64,000 bases of DNA from Bin75 sp965223955 (lineage in GTDB: Bacteria; Nitrospirota; Nitrospiria; Nitrospirales; UBA8639): positions 558,001 through 622,000 of the forward strand of contig OZ245029.1 of the NCBI GenBank assembly GCA_965223955.1, read 5' to 3'. The notes under the pieces are model-generated. The model saw only the letters and a list, made by a program, of their open reading frames with translations. It made no database searches and was not told where the DNA came from. Numbering within the stretch: position 1 is the stretch's first letter; each line of letters begins with the position of its first letter. Made by a program: the position numbers and the translations under genes. Positions 9,314-16,613 of the stretch are shown here, piece after piece.

Positions 9314-9542
9314 TCGCGTTTCGTGCCAACATGAGCATCCCCCTTTCCCTTTCTCGATTGGCCCGCCGGCCCGGGCTCACACCCCAATCCGGCAGCAACT
9401 TTGGTTTGATCACCGAGTGGGAATGATAAGCATGTTGTAAGCGGTCTGTAAAACTCGAAATTTTTTGGCTCAGGGCTAGTTTAATTTTGGCAAATGCGGG
9501 GGGTCGTTGCGGGGGCTCGACGGCGATGCGGGAGGGCCTACA

Positions 9543-9583
9543 AAGGCCCCTACCTCCCCTCGCCCCTTCTTACAAAGGAGGGG
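9543..9583 (+). repeat. Short palindromic repeat, family D (CCCTCCTTACAAAGGAGGGG type)
   Basis: CCCCTTCTTACAAAGGAGGGG preceded by CTACCTCCCCTCG. Further copies lie near 28294 and 53139, and one near 10943/11995 is interrupted by an IS element. Confidence 0.65.
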
Positions 9584-9630
9584 AACGGCGACATGAGATG
9601 GCGCGGGTACAACTACCAAAGGCAACGACA

Positions 9631-9718
9631 CTGGATCCATCCTTGTCTGGATCCCCGATTAGATCCTCGATTACTAACGTCGAGGACAGGCGTCGGGGAC
9701 AAGCGTCGAGGATGACAG
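9631..9718 (+). repeat. Intergenic repeat, family B
   Basis: Two CTGGATCC starts followed by the GTCGAGGACAGGCGTCGGGG unit and GATGACAG. The last ~70 bases are identical to the copy at 10072-10159. Confidence 0.75.
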
Positions 9719-9730
9719 AAGGGAGAGGGT

Positions 9731-9929
9731 CTTGCGGGGTTTCGGCCCCGCACGACGAGGTCCTTTTGTTTCGGCAAAAGGACCCAAAACCATTGGCGCC
9801 CGGGCGTGGCCCCAGGGGGGTGCCTTTGCCCCAGTCCCGTTTGCTTGGGCTGCGGAACTCGCTTCGCTCAGACAGTCCTCGCCGTACAATCAGATTCGGC
9901 ACTGGGGCGCAGCCACGCCCGCAGGCGCC
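9731..9929 (+). repeat. Family A ~200-nt self-complementary element, copy 1 (full)
   Basis: Order of parts: GCGGGG-TTTC-GGCCCCGC hairpin, a 10-bp hairpin GGTCCTTTTG/CAAAAGGACC, then GGCGCCCGGGCGTGGCCC, whose arm pairs with GCCACGCCCGCAGGCGCC at the far end. Inside are a CCCCAGTCCCG/CACTGGGG pair and GAACTCGCTTCGCTCAGACAG. The whole element can fold on itself. Copies also occur at 13724, 14111, 26041, 27022, 28062, 29629, 30854 and 31675. Confidence 0.85.
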
Positions 9930-9975
9930 ATGCTTGGACAGGCACGGGAGCCTGTCCCTACAAAAAACAAAGACC

Positions 9976-10005
9976 CTGGATCCCCGATCAGGTCGGGGAT
10001 GACAG
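9976..10005 (+). repeat. Intergenic repeat, family B, short form
   Basis: CTGGATCCCCGATCAGGTCG followed by GGGATGACAG; the inner part is a CCCCGAT/GTCGGGG palindrome. Confidence 0.6.
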
Positions 10006-10071
10006 GAGGGGGAATAGCGCCATGAGATGGCGCGGGTACGAAGGCAAAAGAAGGAGAAGGAAACAGAAGGA

Positions 10072-10159
10072 TGGATCCCTTCCTTGTCTGGATCCCCGAT
10101 TAGATCCTCGATTACTAACGTCGAGGACAGGCGTCGGGGACAAGCGTCGAGGATGACAG
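10072..10159 (+). repeat. Intergenic repeat, family B
   Basis: Near duplicate of 9631-9718, including CTTGTCTGGATCCCCGATTA and the GTCGAGG palindromes, ending in GATGACAG. Confidence 0.75.
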
Positions 10160-10235
10160 AAGGAAAAAAACGAGGATGACAGAGGGGAGGGACGGCTTCA
10201 CAGGATCGGGGTCAGTTTGCTATGGTGCGGGCACC

Positions 10236-10886
10236 ATGGTCCTGGCGGGAATCTTTGGAGCCATCCTGTTTTTACTGCTGCTTATCGGGGACTGGTATCA
10301 GTTCACCAGCCTCGGTCCCTTTTCGGCCCAATACGGGTTCGGCATTGCCCGCCGGCATGACCGCCTCGATACCCTCACCCGGCAAGCTCTTGTCCGGCAA
10401 TTCGGTAGACACGATGTGATCGCCCTGCCCCATGGCGTGGCTCGCTGGTTTGCTGCGGAGGAGGTGATTTCGCTTCGTCCGTCCTACCAATTATTTTCCA
10501 TGCGGTTTCGCACGGCGTGGCCGTTGAAAGGCACCATCACGCTCCGTTCCACCGAGGGCGGCGTGGAATTATCCCTGACCAAACGCGTGCCCTGGTCTTC
10601 GGGTGTGCTCACCTTGATCTGGTTGGGACTCGTGACGATCGGCACCGTGGCCTTTTTGGTCATGTTCGGGATTGACGGGGGGTTCGGTTCGGCGAGCGGC
10701 TGGTTCCTGGGCCTGGGTGTGGCGGGACTGGGCGGCCTGGTCCTGCTTTTCGGGTTGATTATGGTGTCCATGGCCTATCGGCTTGAAGATTCCCGATTGA
10801 TGCTGGTCTATCGGGAACTCCAGGACGTGTGGCTCGACAGGCCGCAGCCTGTTGCCGGCGCGGCTCAGGTGACGTCGCCGGAATAG
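10236..10886 (+). CDS. Membrane protein of unknown function
   Basis: 216 residues from the ATG at 10236; a longer reading from 10176 would start inside repeat DNA. A hydrophobic N-terminal helix (residues 1-19) is followed by ~100 soluble residues, then two hydrophobic segments (about 122-145 and 153-180) and a short polar tail. This looks like an inner-membrane protein with a cytoplasmic or periplasmic middle domain. No family is recognised. It is isolated between repeat blocks and has no operon partner. Confidence 0.65.
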   Translation: MVLAGIFGAILFLLLLIGDWYQFTSLGPFSAQYGFGIARRHDRLDTLTRQALVRQFGRHDVIALPHGVARWFAAEEVISLRPSYQLFSMRFRTAWPLKGTITLRSTEGGVELSLTKRVPWSSGVLTLIWLGLVTIGTVAFLVMFGIDGGFGSASGWFLGLGVAGLGGLVLLFGLIMVSMAYRLEDSRLMLVYRELQDVWLDRPQPVAGAAQVTSPE

Positions 10887-10962
10887 TCCCGCTGGTGTTT
10901 CCCTCGCAGGCGCCCTGAGGTGGGCCGCGGGTAAGAATGCCTCTACCTCCCCTTGCCCCTCC

Positions 10963-11916
10963 TTACAAAGTGTTGTGTCCCGTGAGATTCTGTAACAAGT
11001 GCAAAGGGGCCTGATAGTTGAGGCACCTTAACCGGGTGCGATTGTAATTGTCCACCACCCGGGTGATAAAGGCGTTCCGCTCGGCGTGACTCCGAAACCG
11101 ATTGCTGCAATGGGCCCGGAGCGGGGGCTGGCTCTGTAACGCGTCACTCAGCCGCCGGTTAAAGCGTTCCACCATGCCATTGGTCTGCGGATGATAGGGC
11201 CGGATCAGGCGATGAGTGATCCCATGCGCCCGGCACACGTGAGCCAGGCGATGCGTGCCGCTCGGCTGGCCCGCCGGTTTGCCTTGCTTGTGCACGGCAA
11301 ACCGATCGGTAAACGCGCCATCATTATCGGTCAAGATGGTGTGCACTTTGTGCGGAAACGCGGCCAGGAATTCTTCGACGGCCTGCGTCACCGTGGCGGC
11401 CGTCCGCCGGGCCAGCACCTTGACCCAGACATAGCGGGTGGCGCGGTCAATGGCCACGAACACATAACTGGGTTGCTTCTGTCATTTGCTTAACACTTTC
11501 AGATCCAGATGAATGTAGCCGCAGGGGGTGGCCGCGAACCGCCCCACCGGCGGCGCGTCGGGGGAGGCGGGGGGCAACCGCGCGACGCCCAGCCGCACCA
11601 AGCAGCGATGGATCGCGCTCCGACTCAAGGGCGTCGCACTGCAGCGGTTCAGGACCTCCGTGACATCGTCGAGGGACAACCGCAATTGGGTGCGCAATTC
11701 GGCGATAAGGGCTTCCTGCTCGGGGGAGGTACTGGCATGGAGCTGGTGGCGGACATGGGAGCCATCGTGGACCCGGCCGGCGCGCTTCCATTTATAGATG
11801 GTGGTCACAGCGACCCCGAGTTCCCGGGCCAAGGTCGCGGCGCTTTTGGGGGCGGTCTGGATGTAGCGGCGGGTGGCGGGAGTCGTGCGAGCTAACTTAT
11901 GCAGTTTGATGTCCAT
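10963..11916 (-). pseudogene. IS481 family transposase with in-frame UGA
   Basis: ATG at 11916 follows GAGGAGGACCC. The N-terminal half carries helix-turn-helix segments (LARELGVAVTTIYKWKRAGR). The C-terminal half is the integrase-core domain, with the first acidic residue in LDLK or AIDRAT, D in LTDNDGAF and E in NGMVERFNRR. Both halves are in the same frame but separated by a TGA at 11484-11482 between LDLKVLSK and QKQPSYVFVAIDRAT, a single nonsense change. The reading frame has no stop inside the IS: it ends at TAA 8 bases out in target DNA. Confidence 0.85.
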
Positions 11917-11992
11917 GGGTCCTCCTCTGGTGGACATAGTCGATGCCACGCATGATAGCAGAAGAGTCTAGGGAATCACACGGGACAGTACA
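10971..11992 (-). mobile_element. IS481-type insertion sequence with defective transposase
   Basis: Imperfect terminal inverted repeats: 10971-10990 (TGTTGTGTCCCGTGAGATTC) and the reverse complement of 11973-11992 (TGTACTGTCCCGTGTGATTC). The flanks are the two halves of a family D repeat (CCCCTCCTTACAAAG left, AAAGGAGGGG right), so the insertion split a repeat, with AAAG as possible target duplication. It carries one transposase gene, broken by a stop codon. Confidence 0.82.
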
Positions 11993-12065
11993 ATAAAGGA
12001 GGGGGAATAGCGCCATGTGATGGTGCGGCTACAAAGACCAAAGACAACTACTAACTACAAAGACC

Positions 12066-12198
12066 CTGGATCCTTTTTTTGACTGGATCCCTTCTTTGAC
12101 TGGATCCCCGATCAGGTCGGGGACAAGCGTCGAGGATGACAGAAGGGGGGAGAAAGAAAAAACCCTGGATCCTCGATTACTAATGTCGAGGATGACAG
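12066..12198 (+). repeat. Intergenic repeats, family B, compound block
   Basis: A 12066-12142 copy with three successive CTGGATCC units, followed at 12169-12198 by a short copy (CTGGATCCTCGATTACTAAT then GTCGAGGATGACAG). Confidence 0.65.
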
Positions 12199-12502
12199 AG
12201 GGGGGAATGCCCCCACACCCTGGCCCTCTCCCGGAGGGTGAGGGGAAACGATGAGATAGTTCCTTCACTCCGTTCAGGACAAGCGCTACGCCCGGAATGA
12301 CAGATGACTGGGTCCCCGATCGGGTGCTCCATGCGCCGACCTAGATCCCGGCAGGTAGCGGCGGCAGCCCGGGTTGTGACCCGAACTGCCGCTCTGGCTC
12401 TCCTGCCCTGCGCCTGTTCCTCAGGGGAGGAGAGGGGGGGAAGGCGTCTTCACGTCCAACGCTGCCAGTGCCGCCACGCTCCGTCGCAGATAAACGGGGT
12501 GG

Positions 12503-12540
12503 ATTATAGGCAGCTTAGATTAGTTGTCAATACGTATCAT
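12503..12540 (-). promoter_or_regulatory. Strong sigma-70-type promoter with ATACGTAT operator, facing left
   Basis: Minus strand: ATACGTAT overlapping TTGACA (12530-12525), 16-bp spacer, then perfect TATAAT (12508-12503). The 13-mer TACGTATTGACAA also occurs at 29404-29420; the 12678 site shares TACGTATTGACAAG-type sequence. No ORF of note lies downstream (12500 to 12200), so the transcript may be non-coding or its gene lost. Confidence 0.55.
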
Positions 12541-12549
12541 TGAGACCGC

Positions 12550-12843
12550 TCAGTCCAGTTCGCAACAGACTGCGTGTTTCGTCACGATGCCCGGGACAGA
12601 GAGCGGTTCTTCCGTTTCCAGTTTGACCACACGACCAATATACTTAGGCTTATTTCCTTGATCGTCCGTTCCAGTTAATACGTATTGACAAGTACTGCTT
12701 ATTTCTATATTCGTGTCTTTTTGTCGCCACAACCGGACTCCCGGGGAGACACCGCCGGGAGGACGGTCCGCCTCTCGATGATCCGTCTCCACCGCAGCAT
12801 TCAGCGCAGACGGGAGGAGAAAGACCGGCACGTGCATGGCCAC
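12550..12843 (-). CDS. Uncertain small ORF, possibly only its C-terminal half is genuine
   Basis: The last ~45 codons (from about QYVLTGTDDQGNKPKYIG to CCELD) read like real protein, while the N-terminal part looks random and is antisense to the CoiA leader. The stop lies just downstream (leftward) of the plus-strand promoter site at 12678. It may be the remnant of a small gene whose start was replaced, or spurious. No family is recognised. Confidence 0.25.
   Translation of the reverse strand: MAMHVPVFLLPSALNAAVETDHREADRPPGGVSPGVRLWRQKDTNIEISSTCQYVLTGTDDQGNKPKYIGRVVKLETEEPLSVPGIVTKHAVCCELD
12678..12713 (+). promoter_or_regulatory. Promoter with the shared ATACGTATTGACA motif, upstream of the CoiA-like gene
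   Basis: AATACGTATTGACAAGTAC with TTGACA at 12685-12690, then TATATT (12706-12711, 15-bp spacer) or TATTCG (17-bp spacer). It points toward the CoiA-like gene starting at 12866. The TACGTATTGACAAGTAC stretch is also found at the YegP-like gene promoter (29401-29417). Confidence 0.5.
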
Positions 12844-12865
12844 TCACGGTGCCGGGTGTGTGCTC

Positions 12866-13696
12866 ATGCAATATGCCATCGTCAATAATGAACGCCGGGA
12901 GGCCTTCGCCGCAGGACGCGGTCACTGCCCGGTCTGTGGTGCCGTCACGATTGCCAAATGCGGGCCACGTGTCCTGCCTCACTGGGCCCATCAGGGGCGG
13001 CGGCATTGTGATCGATGGTGGGAACGGGAAACGGTCTGGCATCGGCAGTGGAAAAGTTTGTTCCCCGAGGATTGTCGGGAAATTTCTCACATCAGGAAAA
13101 ACGGGACGATCCACCTCGCCGACATCACAACCCCGACCGGCATCGTCATCAAGGTGCGGCAGGCCACTCTGAAAGATGCCGAACGCCGGGCCCGTGAGGC
13201 CTTTTACCAAAACCTCTTGTGGATCATCGATGGCAGAAGCTTTCGTCATAATTTTGACGTGTATCACGCGTTGCCCCGTCCGAATTCCGCCGTCGCGAGG
13301 GACATTGTGTGGTTGAAGGCGCGCCGGGACATCGAAGACTCCACAGATGGCGCCTTTTATCGACTGTCAGCGACCCAGCGTGACCACCCGGACACCGCCT
13401 TTACTAAAGCCATCGTCAGCGCACTCGGCACTCCGGCTCGCGCCCATGGTCTCGAAGCCATCCGAACCGACGTGGAGAAGTCCTATTGCGGACACCATCA
13501 ATATGATTGGATCCGTCCACGACCAGTTTGGCTCGACAGTCCCTGTCCGGTCTTTATTGATTTCGGCGATGATCACCTCGTCAAACTGGAGATCTACGAC
13601 GCTTCGGGTCTTCCGTGCATTCGTTATGTGGACAAGCGCACGCTCGTCAGAGACGCCATGCGAGAGTCCGACGCACGAGCCATTGGAACCGGCTAG
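12866..13696 (+). CDS. CoiA-like (competence/nuclease-fold) protein with degenerate active site
   Basis: 276 residues from ATG 12866, where CoiA-type N-termini begin (MQYAIVNNERREA). An N-terminal zinc-ribbon-like part has CPVC (C21/C24), C32 and HWAH (H39/H42). The nuclease-like part follows: ETVWHRQWKSLFP, then D86 in IHLADITTPTGIVI. In family members this motif usually continues ExQ; here it reads KVRQ (K96, R98), so the PD-(D/E)XK-type site appears lost. Known CoiA proteins assist DNA uptake and recombination; many relatives are uncharacterised. The last ~130 residues are not recognised. It stands alone behind the ATACGTAT promoter. Confidence 0.7.
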   Translation: MQYAIVNNERREAFAAGRGHCPVCGAVTIAKCGPRVLPHWAHQGRRHCDRWWERETVWHRQWKSLFPEDCREISHIRKNGTIHLADITTPTGIVIKVRQATLKDAERRAREAFYQNLLWIIDGRSFRHNFDVYHALPRPNSAVARDIVWLKARRDIEDSTDGAFYRLSATQRDHPDTAFTKAIVSALGTPARAHGLEAIRTDVEKSYCGHHQYDWIRPRPVWLDSPCPVFIDFGDDHLVKLEIYDASGLPCIRYVDKRTLVRDAMRESDARAIGTG

Positions 13697-13723
13697 CCAT
13701 GTTCGGGACGGGCGGGGGGGGGG

Positions 13724-13920
13724 GCTGCGGGGTTTCGCCCCCGCACGGCGAGATCCTTTTGTTTCGGCAAAAGGACCCAAAACCATGGGCGCCCGGGCGT
13801 GGCCCTTCGGGTGCCTTTGCCCCGATCCCGTTTGCTTGGGCTGCGGAACTCGCTGCGCTCAGACAGTCCTCGCCTCCAACTAGAGTTCGGGACCGGGGCG
13901 CTGCCTCGCCCGCAGGCGCC
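13724..13920 (+). repeat. Family A ~200-nt element, copy 2 (full)
   Basis: Same order of hairpins as at 9731: GCGGGG/CCCCCGC, the 10-bp GATCCTTTTG/CAAAAGGACC arm, GGCGCCCGGGCGTGGCCC and terminal CGCCCGCAGGCGCC. It begins within 30 bases of the CoiA-like gene's stop. Confidence 0.85.
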
Positions 13921-13952
13921 TTGGACATGCCTCAAGGCGCTTTGCTCTCCCA

Positions 13953-14001
13953 TCTGTCATTCCCGACGCTTGTCCCCAACCTGATCGGGGATCCAGTCAA
14001 G
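13953..14001 (-). repeat. Intergenic repeat, family B, reverse orientation
   Basis: Plus strand reads TGTCATTCCCGACGCTTGTC then CCCAACCTGATCGGGGATCC, the reverse of the usual family B order. Confidence 0.55.
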
Positions 14002-14110
14002 TAAAGAATCCAGGGTTGTGCCTTTTTTCATTCGTGAGGACAACGACACTGGATCCTCGCGTTCGCAAGGATGACAGAAAGAGAGACAAGGAGGACGGAA
14101 GGAAAAAGGG

Positions 14111-14155
14111 CTTGCGGGGGTTCGGGACTGGGGCGCAGCCTCGCCCGCAGGCGCC
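14111..14155 (+). repeat. Family A element, internally deleted copy
   Basis: Start (CTTGCGGGGGTTCGGGACTG) joined directly to the end (CTCGCCCGCAGGCGCC); the central ~150 nt are missing. It is followed by the usual GGCGCCATGGAATGGCGC palindrome. Confidence 0.7.
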
Positions 14156-14195
14156 TTGAGGTGGCGCCATGGAATGGCGCGGGGTATGAAGACAC

Positions 14196-14275
14196 ACGAG
14201 ATCCTTCACTTCGTTCAGGATGACAGATTGGGGAGAGGGGAACCACGAGATTCCTCGCGTTGCTCGGAATGACAG
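14196..14275 (+). repeat. Family C REP-like palindromes (two copies)
   Basis: GAGATCCTTCACTTCGTTCA then GGATGACAG, and GAGATTCCTCGCGTTGCTCG then GAATGACAG: a short stem of TTCACTTCGTTCAGG type. Other copies occur near 25160, 27239, 28903, 31106, 31789, 33370 and 56724. Confidence 0.65.
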
Positions 14276-14417
14276 AGGGGCAAGGATGACAGAGGAGTGC
14301 GAGGATGACAGGGACGTAAAAATTCAGTACGCTATCGGCCACGAAATGTGATCTTGGGAGGGCCGTCCTGTAGGCGCGGGTCGTGATGAAACGGGAATTC
14401 AAAACGGGAGGGAGACA

Positions 14418-15986
14418 ATGAAAGGATTGAGTTGCACGAGCACATGGACGATGGCCGTGGTCTTGCTTTTGGCGATGGGCGGGGCGGGGTTGGCTGAGAA
14501 GACTACGCCGGCTACGGATATGAATTCGGCGGTGCCGGCGGTGCCGCGCGCGATTCCGGATTTGATGCCGTATCATACATTCGATCCGCCGACCAGTGCG
14601 TTGTTCGACATCAGCAAGCTGACGATTTCCGGGGACCTGCGGGTGCGTCCGGAATTCCGGACGAACTGGAAATTCGGGAGGCCTTATTGTCTCGATGGGG
14701 CCGAAATCGATCAGAAGAGCAATTCGTTTTTCGTGCAGCAATGGGTGCGGCTGGGCTTCAACTATTCGATCTCGCCGGACGTGACGTTTTTCTTCCAGCC
14801 CCAATATTCCAAGAACTGGGGAGTCAACAACGTGGGGACCGACGCCAATGGAACCGGCGGGACTCTCTTCGCCCGGCAGGCCTTCATGCTGGTGCGGAAC
14901 TTCCTGGTGCCGAACCTGTCCGTGAAAGCCGGGCGGCAACTGGTGGTGTGGGGCAACCATCGCATGATGGGGCATTTCGACTGGAACAACGTGGGCTGGT
15001 CTCACGACGGCCTGACCGCGGAGCTCACGCTCGACAACACCGCCACCCTGCAGGTGGGCTGGTTGCGGGCGGCGGAGAGTAACTGCAGCAATGCGGCCTC
15101 GGGTGCATGCAGCGGCGGCCGCAACCAGGCGACCGGCGATGCCGACCTGATCTACGTGCGGGTGCCCATGACCGTCGGGGGCCTGGTGCTGGAGCCCACT
15201 TGGATCTGGCACAGCGGCGGGACGAATGAAGGGAAACGAATCGAGGATGGCCGGCCGGCCAATCAATCCCGGCATACGGTCGGCGGCCGGGCGTTCAAGA
15301 AGGGCACGGTGGGGAGCGCGGTCATGGATGCCACGGTCGAGGGGTACTACCAGTTCGGCGAGATCGGAGGGTGGAATGACCCCAGGGGCCGGCACATGGA
15401 CATCTCGGCCCATGCCTTTCATCTCGACGCGGGCGTGACCCTGCCGGTGGCCATGCAGCCGCGTTTGGGCGCCGAATTCAATACCGCGTCCGGGCAGAAA
15501 AACTCGAACACCTGCCGGGCGCTTCACGATCTGAACGATCCTGCGGATGCCGCGCAATGCGGACGCACCTGGTCGGGGTTCGATCAATTGTACCCCACCA
15601 ACCACATCCACTTCGGGTACATGGACCTGATGTCGTGGAAGAACATGAAGCATCTTTCCTTCGGGCTCCAACTGCGGCCCACCAAGGACAGCCACTTCGA
15701 AATCACCGGACACAAGTGCTATCTCAACGAGCTCACCGATCACTGGTATTTCGCCAACCAGGGGTACGCGGCCTTTCAGGATACCCTGCACGGGAACGAT
15801 ACGAACGACCTGGGGAGTGAGGTGGACGTGGTGTATACCCATTTCTTCACGCCCGGGAACCACGTGGCGTGGCAGACCGGCGCGGGGGTCTTCATGCCGG
15901 GCGAGTTCATCGATCGGCATGCCGTGGTGAGCGGGGATGCCGTGACCCAAAGCTGGGGGTATACGCAATTGTGGGTTAATTTTTAG
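14418..15986 (+). CDS. Outer-membrane porin, alginate-export (AlgE-like) type
   Basis: 522 residues with a signal peptide (hydrophobic 11-24, cleavage about GLA-EK) and a GGGAGGGAGACA ribosome site. The rest alternates polar and hydrophobic residues, as in a large beta barrel, with blocks such as GDLRVRPEFR near residue 76 and repeated aromatic girdles, and ends in WVNF (terminal aromatic). These are traits of the alginate-export porin family, which allows diffusion or export of anionic solutes or polymers across the outer membrane. No alginate genes are nearby, so the substrate is unknown. A long antisense frame over this gene is a shadow. Confidence 0.82.
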   Translation: MKGLSCTSTWTMAVVLLLAMGGAGLAEKTTPATDMNSAVPAVPRAIPDLMPYHTFDPPTSALFDISKLTISGDLRVRPEFRTNWKFGRPYCLDGAEIDQKSNSFFVQQWVRLGFNYSISPDVTFFFQPQYSKNWGVNNVGTDANGTGGTLFARQAFMLVRNFLVPNLSVKAGRQLVVWGNHRMMGHFDWNNVGWSHDGLTAELTLDNTATLQVGWLRAAESNCSNAASGACSGGRNQATGDADLIYVRVPMTVGGLVLEPTWIWHSGGTNEGKRIEDGRPANQSRHTVGGRAFKKGTVGSAVMDATVEGYYQFGEIGGWNDPRGRHMDISAHAFHLDAGVTLPVAMQPRLGAEFNTASGQKNSNTCRALHDLNDPADAAQCGRTWSGFDQLYPTNHIHFGYMDLMSWKNMKHLSFGLQLRPTKDSHFEITGHKCYLNELTDHWYFANQGYAAFQDTLHGNDTNDLGSEVDVVYTHFFTPGNHVAWQTGAGVFMPGEFIDRHAVVSGDAVTQSWGYTQLWVNF

Positions 15987-16050
15987 GGGGGGGGCGTGGC
16001 TGCGAAGGCAAGAGTATGGGATGCGGTCGCGCTATAAATGTCCGTTTACG

Positions 16051-16065
16051 GCCCCATAAAGGGGC
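16051..16065 (+). terminator. Possible hairpin behind the porin gene
   Basis: GCCCCATAAAGGGGC (5-bp stem, 5-nt loop) sits 65 bases after the porin stop, with TTTACGG-type direct repeats on both sides. There is no T run, so termination is uncertain. Confidence 0.3.
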
Positions 16066-16318
16066 ATTTACGGGCCTCTAGAGATGACGGGATAGTTCCT
16101 TTGCCAGGCGCAGGAAAAGCAAGGCAGGCGAAGAAGGCGGCATAAGGCCTGACCCTGCCCATGAGCAGGGATGCCACGGCCACAAAAGCCAAATAGAACA
16201 CTAAGGGAAGTGTATGAGGCAAGAATTGCTTTCTTGACTTGTCCGGCCCCAACCGTTACTCTGTTACCAATTTGGGAGCATATTATATCACATCATATTG
16301 GGAACACTTAAAGCCGTC

Positions 16319-16612
16319 GTGCGGATTATCTCCAAGAGGGCGCTCCGGGCGTGCTGGGAGCGTTACCCGGACGCCGAATATCCGCTGCTGGCGTGGTATC
16401 GCGAAATCCTGCAGGAGGATTGGGATACGCCGGCCAAGGTCAAGGCGAAGTATGGCAACGCCAGCATCGTGGGCGATAATCGGGTGGTCTTCAACATCAA
16501 GGGCAACGCCTACCGGCTGGTGGTGAAGATCAACTATCCCAAACGCACTGTCTACGTGCGGTTCGTCGGCACACATGCCGAGTATGACGAAGTAGACGTA
16601 CAGGAGGTGTAA
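16319..16612 (+). CDS. higB: HigB-family mRNA interferase toxin
   Basis: 97 residues from a GTG at 16319 (VRIISKRALRACWERYPDAE), matching the usual HigB N-terminus; a TTG at 16298 is the alternative. The body has the HigB/RelE fold pattern (ASIVGDNRVVFNIKGNAYRL...YVRFVGTHAEYDEVD), including the conserved GTHxxYD end. The family cleaves ribosome-bound mRNA. It is followed after one base by a HigA-like antitoxin fused to a peptidase, so this is a type II toxin-antitoxin pair. It marks the left edge of the defence island. Confidence 0.85.
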   Translation: MRIISKRALRACWERYPDAEYPLLAWYREILQEDWDTPAKVKAKYGNASIVGDNRVVFNIKGNAYRLVVKINYPKRTVYVRFVGTHAEYDEVDVQEV

Positions 16613-16613
16613 C

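Noticed and set aside
9631..10159. CRISPR array from the repeated CTGGATCC units
   Set aside because: Spacing is irregular, spacers are themselves repeats, and no cas genes occur.
14028..15968. A 646-codon open frame on the minus strand
   Set aside because: It is antisense to the porin gene, lacks a ribosome site, and is rich in H, P and R, as expected for a shadow; the plus-strand porin has a signal peptide and barrel pattern.
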